Assembly (NCBI RefSeq): GCF_900102335.1 | Contig: NZ_FNBM01000008.1 | Span: forward strand, 168,908 to 232,907 | DNA length: 64,000 bases | Source of the DNA: Phytopseudomonas seleniipraecipitans | Lineage (GTDB): Bacteria; Pseudomonadota; Gammaproteobacteria; Pseudomonadales; Pseudomonadaceae | Direction of reading: 5' to 3' | Shown here: positions 25,747 to 35,577 of the stretch, piece after piece | Position numbering within the stretch: position 1 is the stretch's first letter | Layout: each line of letters starts with the position of its first letter | Position numbers and translations under genes: made by a program | Notes under the pieces: generated by a model | What the model was told of the DNA's origin: nothing | The model's input: the letters and a program-made list of their open reading frames with translations, nothing else | Database searches by the model: none

Positions 25747-27036
25747 ATGCTGGAAAGACTGTTCCAACTCAAAGCGCACAACACTAACGTGCGCACCGAA
25801 ATACTCGCCGGGGTCACCACCTTCCTGACCATGGCCTACATCCTGTTCGTCAACCCGAGCATCCTCGGCGAGACCGGCATGGACAAGGGCGCAGTGTTCG
25901 TCGCCACCTGCCTGGCAGCCGCCTTCGGCTCCGCCGTGATGGGCCTGATCGCCAACTACCCGATCGCCCTGGCGCCGGGCATGGGCCTCAATGCCTTCTT
26001 TACCTACACCGTGGTGATGGGCATGGGCCACACCTGGCAGGTCGCGCTGGGTGCGGTATTCCTGTCGGCGTGCCTGTTCTTTCTGCTGTCGATCTTCAAG
26101 ATCCGCGAGTGGATCATCAACAGCATTCCGCTGGAACTGCGCTCGGCCATCGCCGCCGGCATCGGCCTGTTCCTGGCGCTGATCGCGCTGCAGAACGCCG
26201 GTATCGTCGCGGCCAACCCGGCGACCATGGTTGGCCTCGGTGATCTCGGCTCGCCCGCCGCCCTGCTGGCGATTCTCGGCTTTTTCCTGATCATCGGCCT
26301 GGAAGCGCTGCGCATCACCGGCGCGGTGCTGATCAGCATTCTGGTGGTCACCGGGCTGAGCATCCTGCTCGGGGTCAGCGAGTTCGGCGGTCTAGTGTCG
26401 ATGCCGCCGTCGCTGGCACCGACCTTCATGCAGCTGGATATCGCCGGCGCGCTGGACGTCGGCCTGATCAGCGTGATCTTCGCCTTCCTGTTCGTCGACC
26501 TGTTCGATAACTCCGGCACGCTGATCGCCGTGGCCAAGAAAGCCGGGCTGATGCGCAAGGACGGCCACCTGCCGAAGATGGGCCGTGCGCTGATCGCCGA
26601 CAGCACCGCTGCCCTGGGCGGCTCGCTGCTGGGCACTTCGACCACCACCAGCTATATCGAATCCGCAGCTGGCGTGAGTGCGGGCGGGCGTACCGGGCTG
26701 ACTGCCATCGTGGTCGCCGTACTGTTCCTGTTTGCACTGTTCTTCGCGCCGCTGGCCGGTAGCGTGCCGGCGTTTGCCACTGCGCCGGCGTTGCTGTTCG
26801 TCGCCGTACTAATGGCGTCGGGCATGGCCGAGATCGAGTGGAGCGACATCACCGTTGCCGCGCCCGTGGTGGTGACCGCCCTGGCGATGCCGCTGACCTA
26901 TTCGATTGCCACCGGCATCGCTTTTGGCTTCATCACCTGGGTAGCGGCCAAAACCTTGGCTGGCCGCTACCGCGAGCTGAACGGCATGTTGGTGGCGCTG
27001 GCGGTGTTCTGCGTAATCAAGCTGGCGCTCTTCTAA
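25747..27036 (+). CDS. NCS2-family purine permease (AzgA-like)
   Basis: A 429-residue inner-membrane transporter of the adenine/guanine/hypoxanthine branch. Signatures: TFLTMAYILFVNPSILG near residue 25, APGMGLNAFFTYTVV near 80 and VDLFDNSGTLIAVAKKAG near 255. The start MLERLFQ follows GGGAG. It likely imports purine bases by proton symport. No purine riboswitch was seen upstream, and none is expected in Pseudomonas. Confidence 0.92.
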   Translation: MLERLFQLKAHNTNVRTEILAGVTTFLTMAYILFVNPSILGETGMDKGAVFVATCLAAAFGSAVMGLIANYPIALAPGMGLNAFFTYTVVMGMGHTWQVALGAVFLSACLFFLLSIFKIREWIINSIPLELRSAIAAGIGLFLALIALQNAGIVAANPATMVGLGDLGSPAALLAILGFFLIIGLEALRITGAVLISILVVTGLSILLGVSEFGGLVSMPPSLAPTFMQLDIAGALDVGLISVIFAFLFVDLFDNSGTLIAVAKKAGLMRKDGHLPKMGRALIADSTAALGGSLLGTSTTTSYIESAAGVSAGGRTGLTAIVVAVLFLFALFFAPLAGSVPAFATAPALLFVAVLMASGMAEIEWSDITVAAPVVVTALAMPLTYSIATGIAFGFITWVAAKTLAGRYRELNGMLVALAVFCVIKLALF

Positions 27037-27039
27037 GAG

Positions 27040-28180
27040 CTTCTGCGTGGGAACGCGTTCCCGGACGCGCCCTTCGCCATCGATGATCAATGGTGACGGC
27101 ACTTCGGCAGCACGTAGGGCGGACTCAGGAGCGAAGCGAACAGTCCGCCAAACCCACGCCGATCTGACACAACGGCAACGGCACTTCGGCAGCACGTAGG
27201 GCGGACTCAGGAGCGAAGTGAACAGTCCGCCAAACCACGTCGATCTGACACAACAGCAACGGCGTACTGCTTCGCGAGTACGCCCTACCGCTCTGCGTGG
27301 CAACGCCTCCCCAGACGCTACGCGTCCCGCGCCATCGATGATCAACGGTGACGGCACTTCGGCAGCACGTAGGGCGGACTCAGGAGCGAAGCGAACAGTC
27401 CGCCAAACCACGTCGATCTGACACAACGGCAACGGCGTACGGCTACGCGAGTACGCCCTACCGCTCCGCGTGGCAACGTCCCCCCGGACGCTACGCGTCC
27501 CGCGCCATCGATGATCAACGGTCACGGCACTTCGGCAGCACGTAGGGCGGACTCAGGAGCGAAGCGAGCAGTCCGCCAAACCACGTCAATCTGACACAAC
27601 GGCAACGGCGTACTGTTTCGCGAGTACGTCCTACCGCTCTGCGTGGGAACGCGTTCCCGCGCCATCGATGATCAATGGTGACGGCACTTCGGCAGCACGT
27701 AGGGCGGACTCAGGAGCGAAGCGAACAGTCCGCCAAACCACGTCGATCTGACACAACTGCAACGGCGTACGGCTACGCGAGTACGCCCTACCGCTCTGCG
27801 TGGGAACGCCTCCCCGGACGCTACGCGTCCCGCGCCATCGATGATCAACGGTCACGGCACTTCGGCAGCACGTAGGGCGGACTCAGGAGCGAAGCGAACA
27901 GTCCGCCAAACCACGTCGATCTGACACAACCGCAACGGCGTACTGCTTCGCGAGGACGCCCTACCGCTCTGCGTGGCAACGCGTTCCCGGACGCGTCCCG
28001 CGCCGTCGATGATCAACGGTCACGGCACTTCGGCAGCACGTAGGGCGGACTCAGGAGCGAAGCGAACAGTCCGCCAAACCACGTCGATCTGACACAAGGG
28101 CAACGGCGTACTGCTTCGCGAGTAGGCCCTACCGCTCTGCGTGGCAACGCCTCCCCGGACGCTACGCGTCCCGCCCCACC
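27040..28180. repeat. Array of about seven 150-175 bp composite repeats
   Basis: The core GGCACTTCGGCAGCACGTAG recurs near 27098, 27180, 27353, 27525, 27683, 27857 and 28024. Each full unit joins three palindromic modules: GTAGGGCGGACTC with its partner AGTCCGCC; GTACTGCTTCGCGAGTACG; and GGACGCTACGCGTCC. A linker GCCATCGATGATCAACGG is shared. The first unit is short (about 82 bp) and copies differ by a few bases. No coding frame is credible. It fills the gap between the purine permease and trmA. Confidence 0.85.
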
Positions 28181-28256
28181 AATAATCGACGACACCGGCA
28201 CGTCGGCAGCGGAATCGCTACAATGGCGCCCCGTTTTCCTGCCGCCTGAGTGACCG

Positions 28257-29354
28257 ATGAGCCGTCCCGCATTCGACCCCGCCACTTACGACGCCCAACT
28301 CGCTGCGAAGAAGGCCCGCCTGGTCGAGCTGCTCGCGCCGTTTGCTGCGCCAGAGCCCGAGGTATTCGAGTCGCCGCGCGAGTATTACCGCCTGCGTACC
28401 GAATTCCGCCTGTGGCGTGAAGCCGGTAGCGAGAACCGTCACTACGCGATGTTCGAGGCTGGCGACAAGCACAGCCCGATCTTCTTCGAAGACTTCCCAA
28501 TCGCCAGCCTGCGTATCAACGAATTGATGCCGCGCCTCAAGGCCGCCTGGCAGTCTAGCCAGGCGCTGGGTTTCAAGCTGTTCCAGGTGGAGTTCCTCAC
28601 CACCTTGGCCGGTGATGGGCTGATCACCCTGTGCTATCACCGCCCACTGGATGACGCCTGGGAAGCGGCCGCCAAGGTGCTGGCCGATGAGTTGGGCGTC
28701 AGCATCGTTGGCCGCTCGCGGGGCAAACGCATCGTGGTCGGCCGGCCTTATGTTGAAGAGACGCTGCAGGTCGCCGGTCGCACTTTCCGTTACCGCCAGC
28801 CGGAAGGCGCCTTCACCCAGCCCAATGGCGAGGTGTGCCAGAAGATGCTCGGCTGGGCCTACGAGGTACTCGGCGAGCGCGACGACGACCTGCTGGAGCT
28901 GTATTGCGGTAACGGCAACTTTACCTTGCCGCTGGCCACCCGCGTGCGCAAGGTGCTGGCCACCGAAATCAGCAAGACTTCGGTCAATGCGGCCTTGGCG
29001 AATCTGGCCGATAACGAGATCGATAACGTCACGCTGGTCAGGCTGTCTGCCGAAGAGCTGACTGAGGCGCTGAATGACGTCCGTCCGTTCCGCCGCCTAG
29101 CCGACATCGACCTGAAGAGCTACGACTTCGGCAGTGTGTTCGTAGACCCGCCGCGCGCCGGTATGGACGCTGATACCTGCGAGCTGACCCGCCGCTTCGA
29201 GCGCATCCTGTATATCTCCTGTAACCCGGAAACCCTGGCGCAGAACATCGCCCAGTTGCACGACACCCACCGCATCGAACGTTGCGCGTTGTTCGACCAG
29301 TTCCCCTATACCCATCATATGGAGTCGGGCGTATTGCTGGTTCGCCGGGGTTAA
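28257..29354 (+). CDS. trmA: tRNA (uracil-5-)-methyltransferase
   Basis: 365 residues. SAM site LELYCGNGNFTLPLA near 215; catalytic Cys in YISCNPETLAQNI near 325; DPPRAGMD near 300. It makes m5U54 in the T-loop of tRNAs. Length and motifs fit TrmA rather than RumA/RlmD, because the four-Cys [4Fe-4S] pattern of the latter is absent. It is the last ordinary chromosomal gene before the type III secretion region. Confidence 0.94.
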   Translation: MSRPAFDPATYDAQLAAKKARLVELLAPFAAPEPEVFESPREYYRLRTEFRLWREAGSENRHYAMFEAGDKHSPIFFEDFPIASLRINELMPRLKAAWQSSQALGFKLFQVEFLTTLAGDGLITLCYHRPLDDAWEAAAKVLADELGVSIVGRSRGKRIVVGRPYVEETLQVAGRTFRYRQPEGAFTQPNGEVCQKMLGWAYEVLGERDDDLLELYCGNGNFTLPLATRVRKVLATEISKTSVNAALANLADNEIDNVTLVRLSAEELTEALNDVRPFRRLADIDLKSYDFGSVFVDPPRAGMDADTCELTRRFERILYISCNPETLAQNIAQLHDTHRIERCALFDQFPYTHHMESGVLLVRRG

Positions 29355-29387
29355 GGCGAAAGCAGCCTCAAGCTCTGCGTAAAGATG

Positions 29388-29434
29388 GCACCCACGCTCC
29401 AGCGTGGGTGCTCAGGCTAGGGCGCTCTGCGCCC
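29388..29434. repeat. Two strong hairpins downstream of trmA
   Basis: GCACCCACGCT and AGCGTGGGTGC form an almost loopless palindrome at 29388-29411. GGGCGC-TCT-GCGCCC follows at 29420-29434. No T-tract follows, so these are repeat-type hairpins that could stabilise or end the converging trmA and 29554 transcripts, not classical terminators. Confidence 0.6.
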
Positions 29435-29553
29435 GTTTGCGCTAGGCAGCGTTCAAAGCGGACGCAGAGCGTCCCAGGAGGCATTCCCACGCGGCGCGTG
29501 AGGAACGATCAGGTGAACGTCCGCATGTGCCTTGAGGAAGCCACAACGCCTCG

Positions 29554-32500
29554 TCAACTCACCTGTTCCAGCCATTTATCGACGTCCTTGCGGCTGATCT
29601 TGCCGTCGGACTTGGTGTTGTTCGGGTGGAAGCGGATGGTGTCGAGGAATTCGAAGAACTCCTTGTTATCCATCAGGAACTGCACGGCGTCGATATCTTC
29701 CTGGGAGTTGTCGAAGCGGTCGTCGCCCTTGAGCAACTTGTTGAAATCTTTGTCGCTGATGATGTCGTCGCTGCCCTGCCACTGCTCCCAGTTATCGACG
29801 ATACGGTCGATCTTGTCCTTGTTCTCGCGATAGAACTCGGCGTCGAACTTATCGTTGTAGGTCACCAGATCCTTCATGTTGTCAGTGAACCAGTCATCAC
29901 CAATTTTTCCGTCCTTCTCGACCTTCTCGGTAAATTCCTTGTAGTGCTCGGGCTGCGCCTCCCAAACGGGAATATCCTCGGGGTACCAGGCGTCGAAACG
30001 GTCTTCGTATTTGCCTTCGTAGTAGTTGTACTCGTAGCTCATGTGCACGAGGTAGTTGAGCTTGTCGCCCCACTCCTTTTCCAGCACGCCGTCCTTGTCC
30101 AGCTCGCGGAAGTAGTCGCGCACCTTCTCGACGGTTTCCTCGCTTTTCTTCAGGGCCACCACGCCACCGATGATGGCACCGATGAAACCGAGCACCGCAC
30201 CGACACCACCGGCCGCGGCGGCAACTACCCCGGCCACGGCCGCAGAGCCAACGCCAATCGCAGCCGCCAGACCGGCGCCGCCCATTACCAGCCCGGCGGT
30301 GCCGCCAACCAGCTGCAAGCTCTTGGCCGCGAACTGCTCGGGCGTGCCGCCTTCCTTGCGCAGTTTGTCGATGCCCATGCCGCCGAGCACCAGATCGAGT
30401 ACCCCGCCCGCCACGTCAGCGACGCCGCCGATGGTCGACAGCGCACCGCCAATCCAGCGCAGCTTCTCTGACTCGGGAACATTCTTCAGCTCCGGGTTCT
30501 TATCGGCGATCGTGGTAAGGCTGCTGCGCACTGCGTCCTGCTGATCCGCCGGCAATTGTTCGATCAGGTCCTCGACCGCGGGACGGGACGTGCGGGTGTT
30601 GTCGTCGAAGTCCTTCCAGAAGTTGTCGGCGGTGAACGCCTTGCCCATGTCGAGCTCGGGCAATTCCTTCAGGTTATCCAGCTTCTTCTGGATTTCCTTC
30701 ATCTCGATCGATTCGGTTTCCGACACGTCCTTTGGCTTGAAATGCTTGTCCCAGACGGTTTCCTTGAGGCTCTTGCCAAGGCCCAGCGAATCCGCGGCGC
30801 CCGGTTTGCGGAACAGCTCTTCGTAGGCGCCGGTAACCATGGTAGCCATCGGCGAGATCATACTGATGGTGGTAACGAAGTTCTTCGCCGCCTCGATGCG
30901 CTCCGCCGGCGTGTCACCGAAATTCAGCCCGCCATCGGCCAGCTTGTAGATACCGGCGACCATCGAAATCAGCCCGGCGCTGGAACTCAATACACCCGTC
31001 TTGCCGAGCTTGCCGAGCACGCCGGCCACACCGTCGCGTTCGGCCAGCGGGACTTTCGCCACAGCTTTGTCGATTTTCTCGGCGGTGATCACGCCGGACT
31101 GTCCCGACGGGTCGTTGATACTCGCCTTGGCGCTGTCCTTGAGGAGCTGGGTCAGCGGCTCTCGTGAGCTTTCCACCGAGGTGACGAGTTTTTGCTCCTC
31201 TGCGCTCAGCTCGGGCTTGGCCTGGCCTTTCTCTTTGCCGCCGCCGAAGAAGTAGTTGTAGATGTCGGTGCCGCGCTTGGTGCCCAGCACCGAGGTCATC
31301 ATGGTGGTCAGCAGCGTGGAGACCATGTCAGTGGTGGCCTTGTCGACGTTCTCTTCGCCGACGCCCTCCATGCCATCTTGGTAAAGCTCGTTAAGCTGAT
31401 CGATAGGAATGCCGAACTTGAATTCGGTATCGATCTGCGCCGCCAGCTCGGCATCGAGCAGGCTAAGCGACTGCATATCGGCCGCATAGCGCGCCGCCGC
31501 GCCTTCGGGGTTGTCCTGCTCTAAATCCGCCAACGCTTTTTTGTACTCGGGGTCGCGCAGGGTCTCGGCCAGCTTATCCTTGAAGCCGTCCTTGTCCTCG
31601 ACCTTGTCGATCGCCTCCTTGAGGAAGCGGTCATTGTCGGCGGCGATGTCCTCGTCGGTCATCAGCGCCAGCAATTCTTCGCCCAGCTTGCCCTCGTCAA
31701 CCAGCCCACGCATTTCCGCCGGGCTCATCTCCTTGGGATCTTTGCCGTAACTGGTATTGGTGGTGCCGCTGAACGCACCGTTTGTGGTGGTGTATGGCAG
31801 GAACTGGAAACCGCCGTTGAGCATCGCCCGCGCTTCAAGCAGGCGCAGGTACTTGGCCTCCTTGGAGTCGTCAGGCTTGTCCTTGTATGCCTCCTTGAGG
31901 TTGTCGTAATACAGCTCGCCAACGGTCTTGGCCTTGCCATCCTTCTTCTCGCTGGTTTCGGCGAGCATCAGGTCGGTGTCTTTCGCGGGCGGCAGGTCAC
32001 GATCCTCGAAGGCCTTGTCGACCGCGCCTTGTTGCTTATCAACCTGGGTGCCTTCCAGGTTGGCGAAGTGTTCAGGGGTGACGCTCTCGATGACGATAAA
32101 TTTGCCGCGTCGTGGCGTCTCGACCGCGAGAACACCCGGCGCCAGGGTTTCGACCTTGGTGCCGTCGGTGACCACGGGGATGTCGTCGCGGGCGCTCATG
32201 ACCTTGTAGCCATCCTCGTCGATCTTCTTCTCGATCTCGTCGCGGGTCTTGGCCAGCTCCTTGACCCGCTCGTAGGCGTCGGGCGACACCTCCTTGGACA
32301 CGGCGTATTTATGACCATCTGCGGTGGTGAACAGCGCCGTATCGTTCTCGCCATACGCGCCGTTGTCGTCGACGGTGAGCTGGAAGCCGTTGCCCGGGTG
32401 ATACACGGCCGCGCTCATGTCGAGATAGCCATCTTCGATAAAGCGCAGATCGCCTATTTCGGGAACATCCTCTGGTGACGTGACGACAGTGAAGCCGCCC

Positions 32501-32943
32501 GCCTCGCGCTGCCCAAGCCACAGCTCGTGCTCGTCGGAGAGGTCTTTTTCTGTCCAGGCGGGTGCGCCCTTCACATCACCACTGTCCATCTTCGCCTTGG
32601 CGACCTCGTGAAGGCGCGGGTTGACGCCAGCATGTACCAGCACCTGGTCACCGTTTTTCATGGTCACCAGCAACAGGTCGTCCCAAAGCATCAGCCGGTG
32701 ACCGCTGGAGGACAGCCATTCACTCTCGACGTTGGCGATATCCTCTTCTTTCCACTGGTGGTTGCTCTCTGCCAACGGCGGCTTGCCGTCCAGATAGGGC
32801 CCGCGGTGTTCCTTATAGGCCTCGATACCCTTTTTATCGAGCTGCCCACCCTTGCTCCGAGCCTCGCGCAGCTTTTCGTCGAAGTCAGCGTTGCCCGTCT
32901 CTCCGGTCACGCGTTTGGGTGTGCTGGTATCGATCGTACTCAT
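29554..32943 (-). CDS. Candidate T3SS translocon/effector, HrpK/HrpF-NolX-like, 1129 aa
   Basis: Very large, acidic, no signal peptide, Ser/Thr-rich N-terminus (MSTIDTSTPKR) as in type III substrates. A long glycine/alanine-rich hydrophobic stretch (about residues 860-925, e.g. GAVLGFIGAIIGGVVAL) could insert in a membrane. The C-terminus has repeated EF-hand-like units: IISDKDFNKLL, FEFLDTIRFHP, SDGKISRKDVDKWL. This recalls HrpK of P. syringae and HrpF/NolX translocon proteins, which is my best guess by memory and layout. It has its own promoter region and lies next to the T3SS regulator. It could instead be an effector. No chaperone gene is evident. Confidence 0.55.
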   Translation of the reverse strand: MSTIDTSTPKRVTGETGNADFDEKLREARSKGGQLDKKGIEAYKEHRGPYLDGKPPLAESNHQWKEEDIANVESEWLSSSGHRLMLWDDLLLVTMKNGDQVLVHAGVNPRLHEVAKAKMDSGDVKGAPAWTEKDLSDEHELWLGQREAGGFTVVTSPEDVPEIGDLRFIEDGYLDMSAAVYHPGNGFQLTVDDNGAYGENDTALFTTADGHKYAVSKEVSPDAYERVKELAKTRDEIEKKIDEDGYKVMSARDDIPVVTDGTKVETLAPGVLAVETPRRGKFIVIESVTPEHFANLEGTQVDKQQGAVDKAFEDRDLPPAKDTDLMLAETSEKKDGKAKTVGELYYDNLKEAYKDKPDDSKEAKYLRLLEARAMLNGGFQFLPYTTTNGAFSGTTNTSYGKDPKEMSPAEMRGLVDEGKLGEELLALMTDEDIAADNDRFLKEAIDKVEDKDGFKDKLAETLRDPEYKKALADLEQDNPEGAAARYAADMQSLSLLDAELAAQIDTEFKFGIPIDQLNELYQDGMEGVGEENVDKATTDMVSTLLTTMMTSVLGTKRGTDIYNYFFGGGKEKGQAKPELSAEEQKLVTSVESSREPLTQLLKDSAKASINDPSGQSGVITAEKIDKAVAKVPLAERDGVAGVLGKLGKTGVLSSSAGLISMVAGIYKLADGGLNFGDTPAERIEAAKNFVTTISMISPMATMVTGAYEELFRKPGAADSLGLGKSLKETVWDKHFKPKDVSETESIEMKEIQKKLDNLKELPELDMGKAFTADNFWKDFDDNTRTSRPAVEDLIEQLPADQQDAVRSSLTTIADKNPELKNVPESEKLRWIGGALSTIGGVADVAGGVLDLVLGGMGIDKLRKEGGTPEQFAAKSLQLVGGTAGLVMGGAGLAAAIGVGSAAVAGVVAAAAGGVGAVLGFIGAIIGGVVALKKSEETVEKVRDYFRELDKDGVLEKEWGDKLNYLVHMSYEYNYYEGKYEDRFDAWYPEDIPVWEAQPEHYKEFTEKVEKDGKIGDDWFTDNMKDLVTYNDKFDAEFYRENKDKIDRIVDNWEQWQGSDDIISDKDFNKLLKGDDRFDNSQEDIDAVQFLMDNKEFFEFLDTIRFHPNNTKSDGKISRKDVDKWLEQVS

Positions 32944-33648
32944 CGGCGTCGGCGCTCCGGCTCAATAAAGTGGACAGGGTCGCAAAACGGCGCTGCGAGC
33001 CTTGTACAAAAAGGAATGGCTATGGCACTTGTGAACGACGCAGTCACGCGCTCGGCTGCTGCCCAAAACTGAGCGTCAGCTCTCATCTGTGCGCGTGAAC
33101 GACACCTGCGTTGCTTGCATTCAAGCAATCGTCACATTGATGCAACAACCTAATCGGAAAGGATTTCGCAGCTTTTCACAGTGAGTCATGGCCCTTAACA
33201 GGACGTAGGAGGCCGACGCTGTATGGACTGCCAGGAGCGCCGCCTTGTGAGCCTCGATCCAACCTACATCAACGCCGTCACGCACGGTTTTCCGAACGCC
33301 TTTTTAGTCATCATCCGAATTACCGAACAGGCCAATGTCGACGAACTGCACACGCCGTTGACAATCAAGCAGTTAGCGACCTATCGGTCACTGTCGATAA
33401 CGGCACGCTATTTGCGACGTTTCCCCTACCTCTGATCGACGCCGCGATGTAGCCGCGCGGTGATAAACAAAAACAAACGACGCTTTGGGGGATTTTCTCT
33501 TGCCTATTGAAACTGCCGCACTGGCACGTCCCGTGGCCATTCACTTCGATGAACCGCCACGTCAGCCGCATCCGAACATGCACCCGCATCCAGGCCCGCA
33601 GCGATTACCCGTGCGCAAAACAACACTAACTCTCGAGGATTTATAGGC
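32944..33648. other. Intergenic region between the translocon candidate and the regulator
   Basis: About 700 bp, visibly less GC-rich than its surroundings, between two divergent genes. It should hold both promoters. I found no hrp box (GGAACC-N15/16-CCAC) in either orientation, so HrpL control is not supported. A 70-codon frame at 33223-33435 has no ribosome site or family resemblance and I do not call it a gene. Confidence 0.5.
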
Positions 33649-35379
33649 ATGTATTCGACCATTCTCGGCGCCAGCGCGCCGACCGAGATGCCTTTTGACC
33701 ACGCCCCCTTCAGCAGCGAAGGCGCATTGCGTTTTGGCGCATTCGTTCTCTACCCGCGCCAGCACCTGCTGCTGAAGAACGGTGAGCCCGTCAGCCTGGG
33801 CAGCCGCGCGCTGGACCTGCTGATCGCCATGGCCTCGCGCGCTGGCGAGCTGCTGGAGAAGTCCGAACTGATCGCCTGCGCATGGCCCAAGGTCATCGTT
33901 GAAGAGTGCAACCTGCGTGCACAGATCGTCGCGCTGCGCCGGGTACTGGGCGAGGATGAAAATGGTTTCGAATACATTGTCACCGTGCCGGGCCGTGGCT
34001 ATCGCTTCGTGGCCCGCACCGAGCCGTATCAAGCATCCAGCGAGCCGTCCAGCACAGAGCGCCAGCAATCCTTGCCAAGCCTGATCACTCTGCCGCTGGG
34101 CCGTGATGCGGTTATCGAGCGACTCAGCGAGCAACTGCTGCAGACTCGGCTGATCTCGCTGGTCGGCCCCGGCGGGATCGGCAAGAGCACCGTGGCGCTG
34201 GCGCTCGGCAACCAACTGGCGGAACAGATGCCCCACGGCACCTGCTTCGTCGACCTCAGCGAAACCAGCGACGACAGCCGCATTGCGCAGGCGCTGGCCG
34301 AGGCGCTTGGCCTGCAGCCGGGCAACGATCCGTTGCGCGATGTGGTTCAACACCTGCAACAGCGCCGTCAGCTGCTGATTCTGGACAACTGTGAACAGGC
34401 CCTGGATGGCACCGCGCTGGTCGTGGAAACCCTGCTCAAATGGACGCCCGACTGCGCCATTCTGATCACCAGCCGTGAGCCGCTGCACACCGCTGGCGAG
34501 CAGGTCGAGCGCCTGCTGCCGCTGCAACTGCCCGCGGCGTGCGAACACCCGACCAGCGAGCAGGCCCTGAGCTACCCGGCCGTCGCGCTATTCGTCGAGC
34601 GGGTGCAGGCCAACGACACCGCTTTCTGCCTCGACGACGGAAATGTGGCGGATGTGGTGAGCATCTGCCGCAAACTCGACGGCATCCCGCTGGATATCGA
34701 AATCGCCGCGACCCGCGTCAGCGCCTTCGGCCTGACGCCGCTGGCCGACCTGCTGGATGGCGATTTTCGGCTGCAGATGGAGGGTCGGCGTACCGCGCCC
34801 CCACGCCACCGCTCGCTACGCGCCACGCTGGACTGGTCGTACCAGACGTTGCCCCCAGCCGAACAGGCAATGCTGCGTCTGGTGGCGATTTTCAATGGCA
34901 CCTTCACGCTGAATGCAGTGCGCGCAATCGTCGAAGGTGACGAGCAGCTGGCCGGCGACCCATTGCCGCTGATCGAGAGCCTCGTCGATAAATCGCTGTT
35001 GATCGCCCACCGCGACGACACCATGAAGTACTACCAGATGCCCAAGACCGAACGGCTCTATGCGCTGGAGAAACTCGACCAGACCGGCACCACCCAACGC
35101 ATCGTCGCGCGTCACGCGGCCTATGCCCTGGCGGTGGTAAAAAAGGCCGCCAGCCAGCTCGACACCGTGGTGCCGGATGCCTGGAAGAACCTCTACGGTG
35201 CGGAAAGCGACACCATTCGCTCGGCGCTGACCTGGGCTTGCTCCACCGACGGCAATCAGTCTCTGGGCCTCGAACTGACCCTGGCGGCTCTTGGCCTGGG
35301 CCCCTACCGGGATCGCTCGTCGCGGCCTCGCGTGGAGCAGCCGCACGATCAGCCGGTAGATCGACGAAAGGCTAGTTGA
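33649..35379 (+). CDS. Winged-helix / NB-ARC-like ATPase regulator, C-terminus truncated
   Basis: 576 residues. Residues about 25-125 are an OmpR/CadC-type DNA-binding winged helix (LGSRALDLLIAMASRAG, then YIVTVPGRGYRFVA). A STAND/AAA ATPase follows, with Walker A GPGGIGKST (about 178) and Walker B LLILDNCEQ. Proteins of this architecture usually run past 900 residues with C-terminal TPRs; here the frame becomes compositionally odd after LELTLAALGLG and stops. A repeat lies just downstream. Divergent from the translocon candidate and convergent with sctU, it is the obvious candidate local T3SS regulator (inference), though it may be a decaying gene. Start ATG preceded by GAGGAT. Confidence 0.8.
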   Translation: MYSTILGASAPTEMPFDHAPFSSEGALRFGAFVLYPRQHLLLKNGEPVSLGSRALDLLIAMASRAGELLEKSELIACAWPKVIVEECNLRAQIVALRRVLGEDENGFEYIVTVPGRGYRFVARTEPYQASSEPSSTERQQSLPSLITLPLGRDAVIERLSEQLLQTRLISLVGPGGIGKSTVALALGNQLAEQMPHGTCFVDLSETSDDSRIAQALAEALGLQPGNDPLRDVVQHLQQRRQLLILDNCEQALDGTALVVETLLKWTPDCAILITSREPLHTAGEQVERLLPLQLPAACEHPTSEQALSYPAVALFVERVQANDTAFCLDDGNVADVVSICRKLDGIPLDIEIAATRVSAFGLTPLADLLDGDFRLQMEGRRTAPPRHRSLRATLDWSYQTLPPAEQAMLRLVAIFNGTFTLNAVRAIVEGDEQLAGDPLPLIESLVDKSLLIAHRDDTMKYYQMPKTERLYALEKLDQTGTTQRIVARHAAYALAVVKKAASQLDTVVPDAWKNLYGAESDTIRSALTWACSTDGNQSLGLELTLAALGLGPYRDRSSRPRVEQPHDQPVDRRKAS

Positions 35380-35427
35380 GCGGCGGCGCTCTATAAGCGT
35401 TCGGGACGACGGGCGAGGGATCAGTTG

Positions 35428-35518
35428 GTAGGGCGGAAGACGCTTTACCTACGCGGCCCGCCCTTTCCACCGCTCTTCAATCGCGATGGTGGACAAAAGA
35501 GCGTTGTCCACCCCACGG
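35428..35518. repeat. Interspersed palindromic repeat (GTAGGGCGG type)
   Basis: It starts GTAGGGCGGAAGACGC and ends GCGTTGTCCACCCCACG, related to the element at 5691-5796 in the opposite arrangement. It lies between the truncated regulator and the sctU stop, exactly where the regulator lost its C-terminal region. Confidence 0.6.
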
Positions 35519-35577
35519 TCGCTCGCGACTCTTTCAAGCATCGCTGGCGACGCTGATTACAAAATCACGCCGGGCCA

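Noticed and set aside
27040..28180. Possible CRISPR array
   Set aside because: Repeat unit is about 170 bp, made of palindromic modules, with no unique spacers and no cas genes.
32944..33222. hrp box or tts box upstream of the translocon candidate
   Set aside because: A CGTCAGCTC stretch near 33064 recalls part of a tts box, but it is short, in the wrong orientation and no TtsI gene is seen. No GGAACC/CCAC pair is present.
33223..33435. 70-codon frame upstream of the regulator
   Set aside because: No ribosome site, no family resemblance, codon use unlike the neighbours. More likely promoter or leader DNA.
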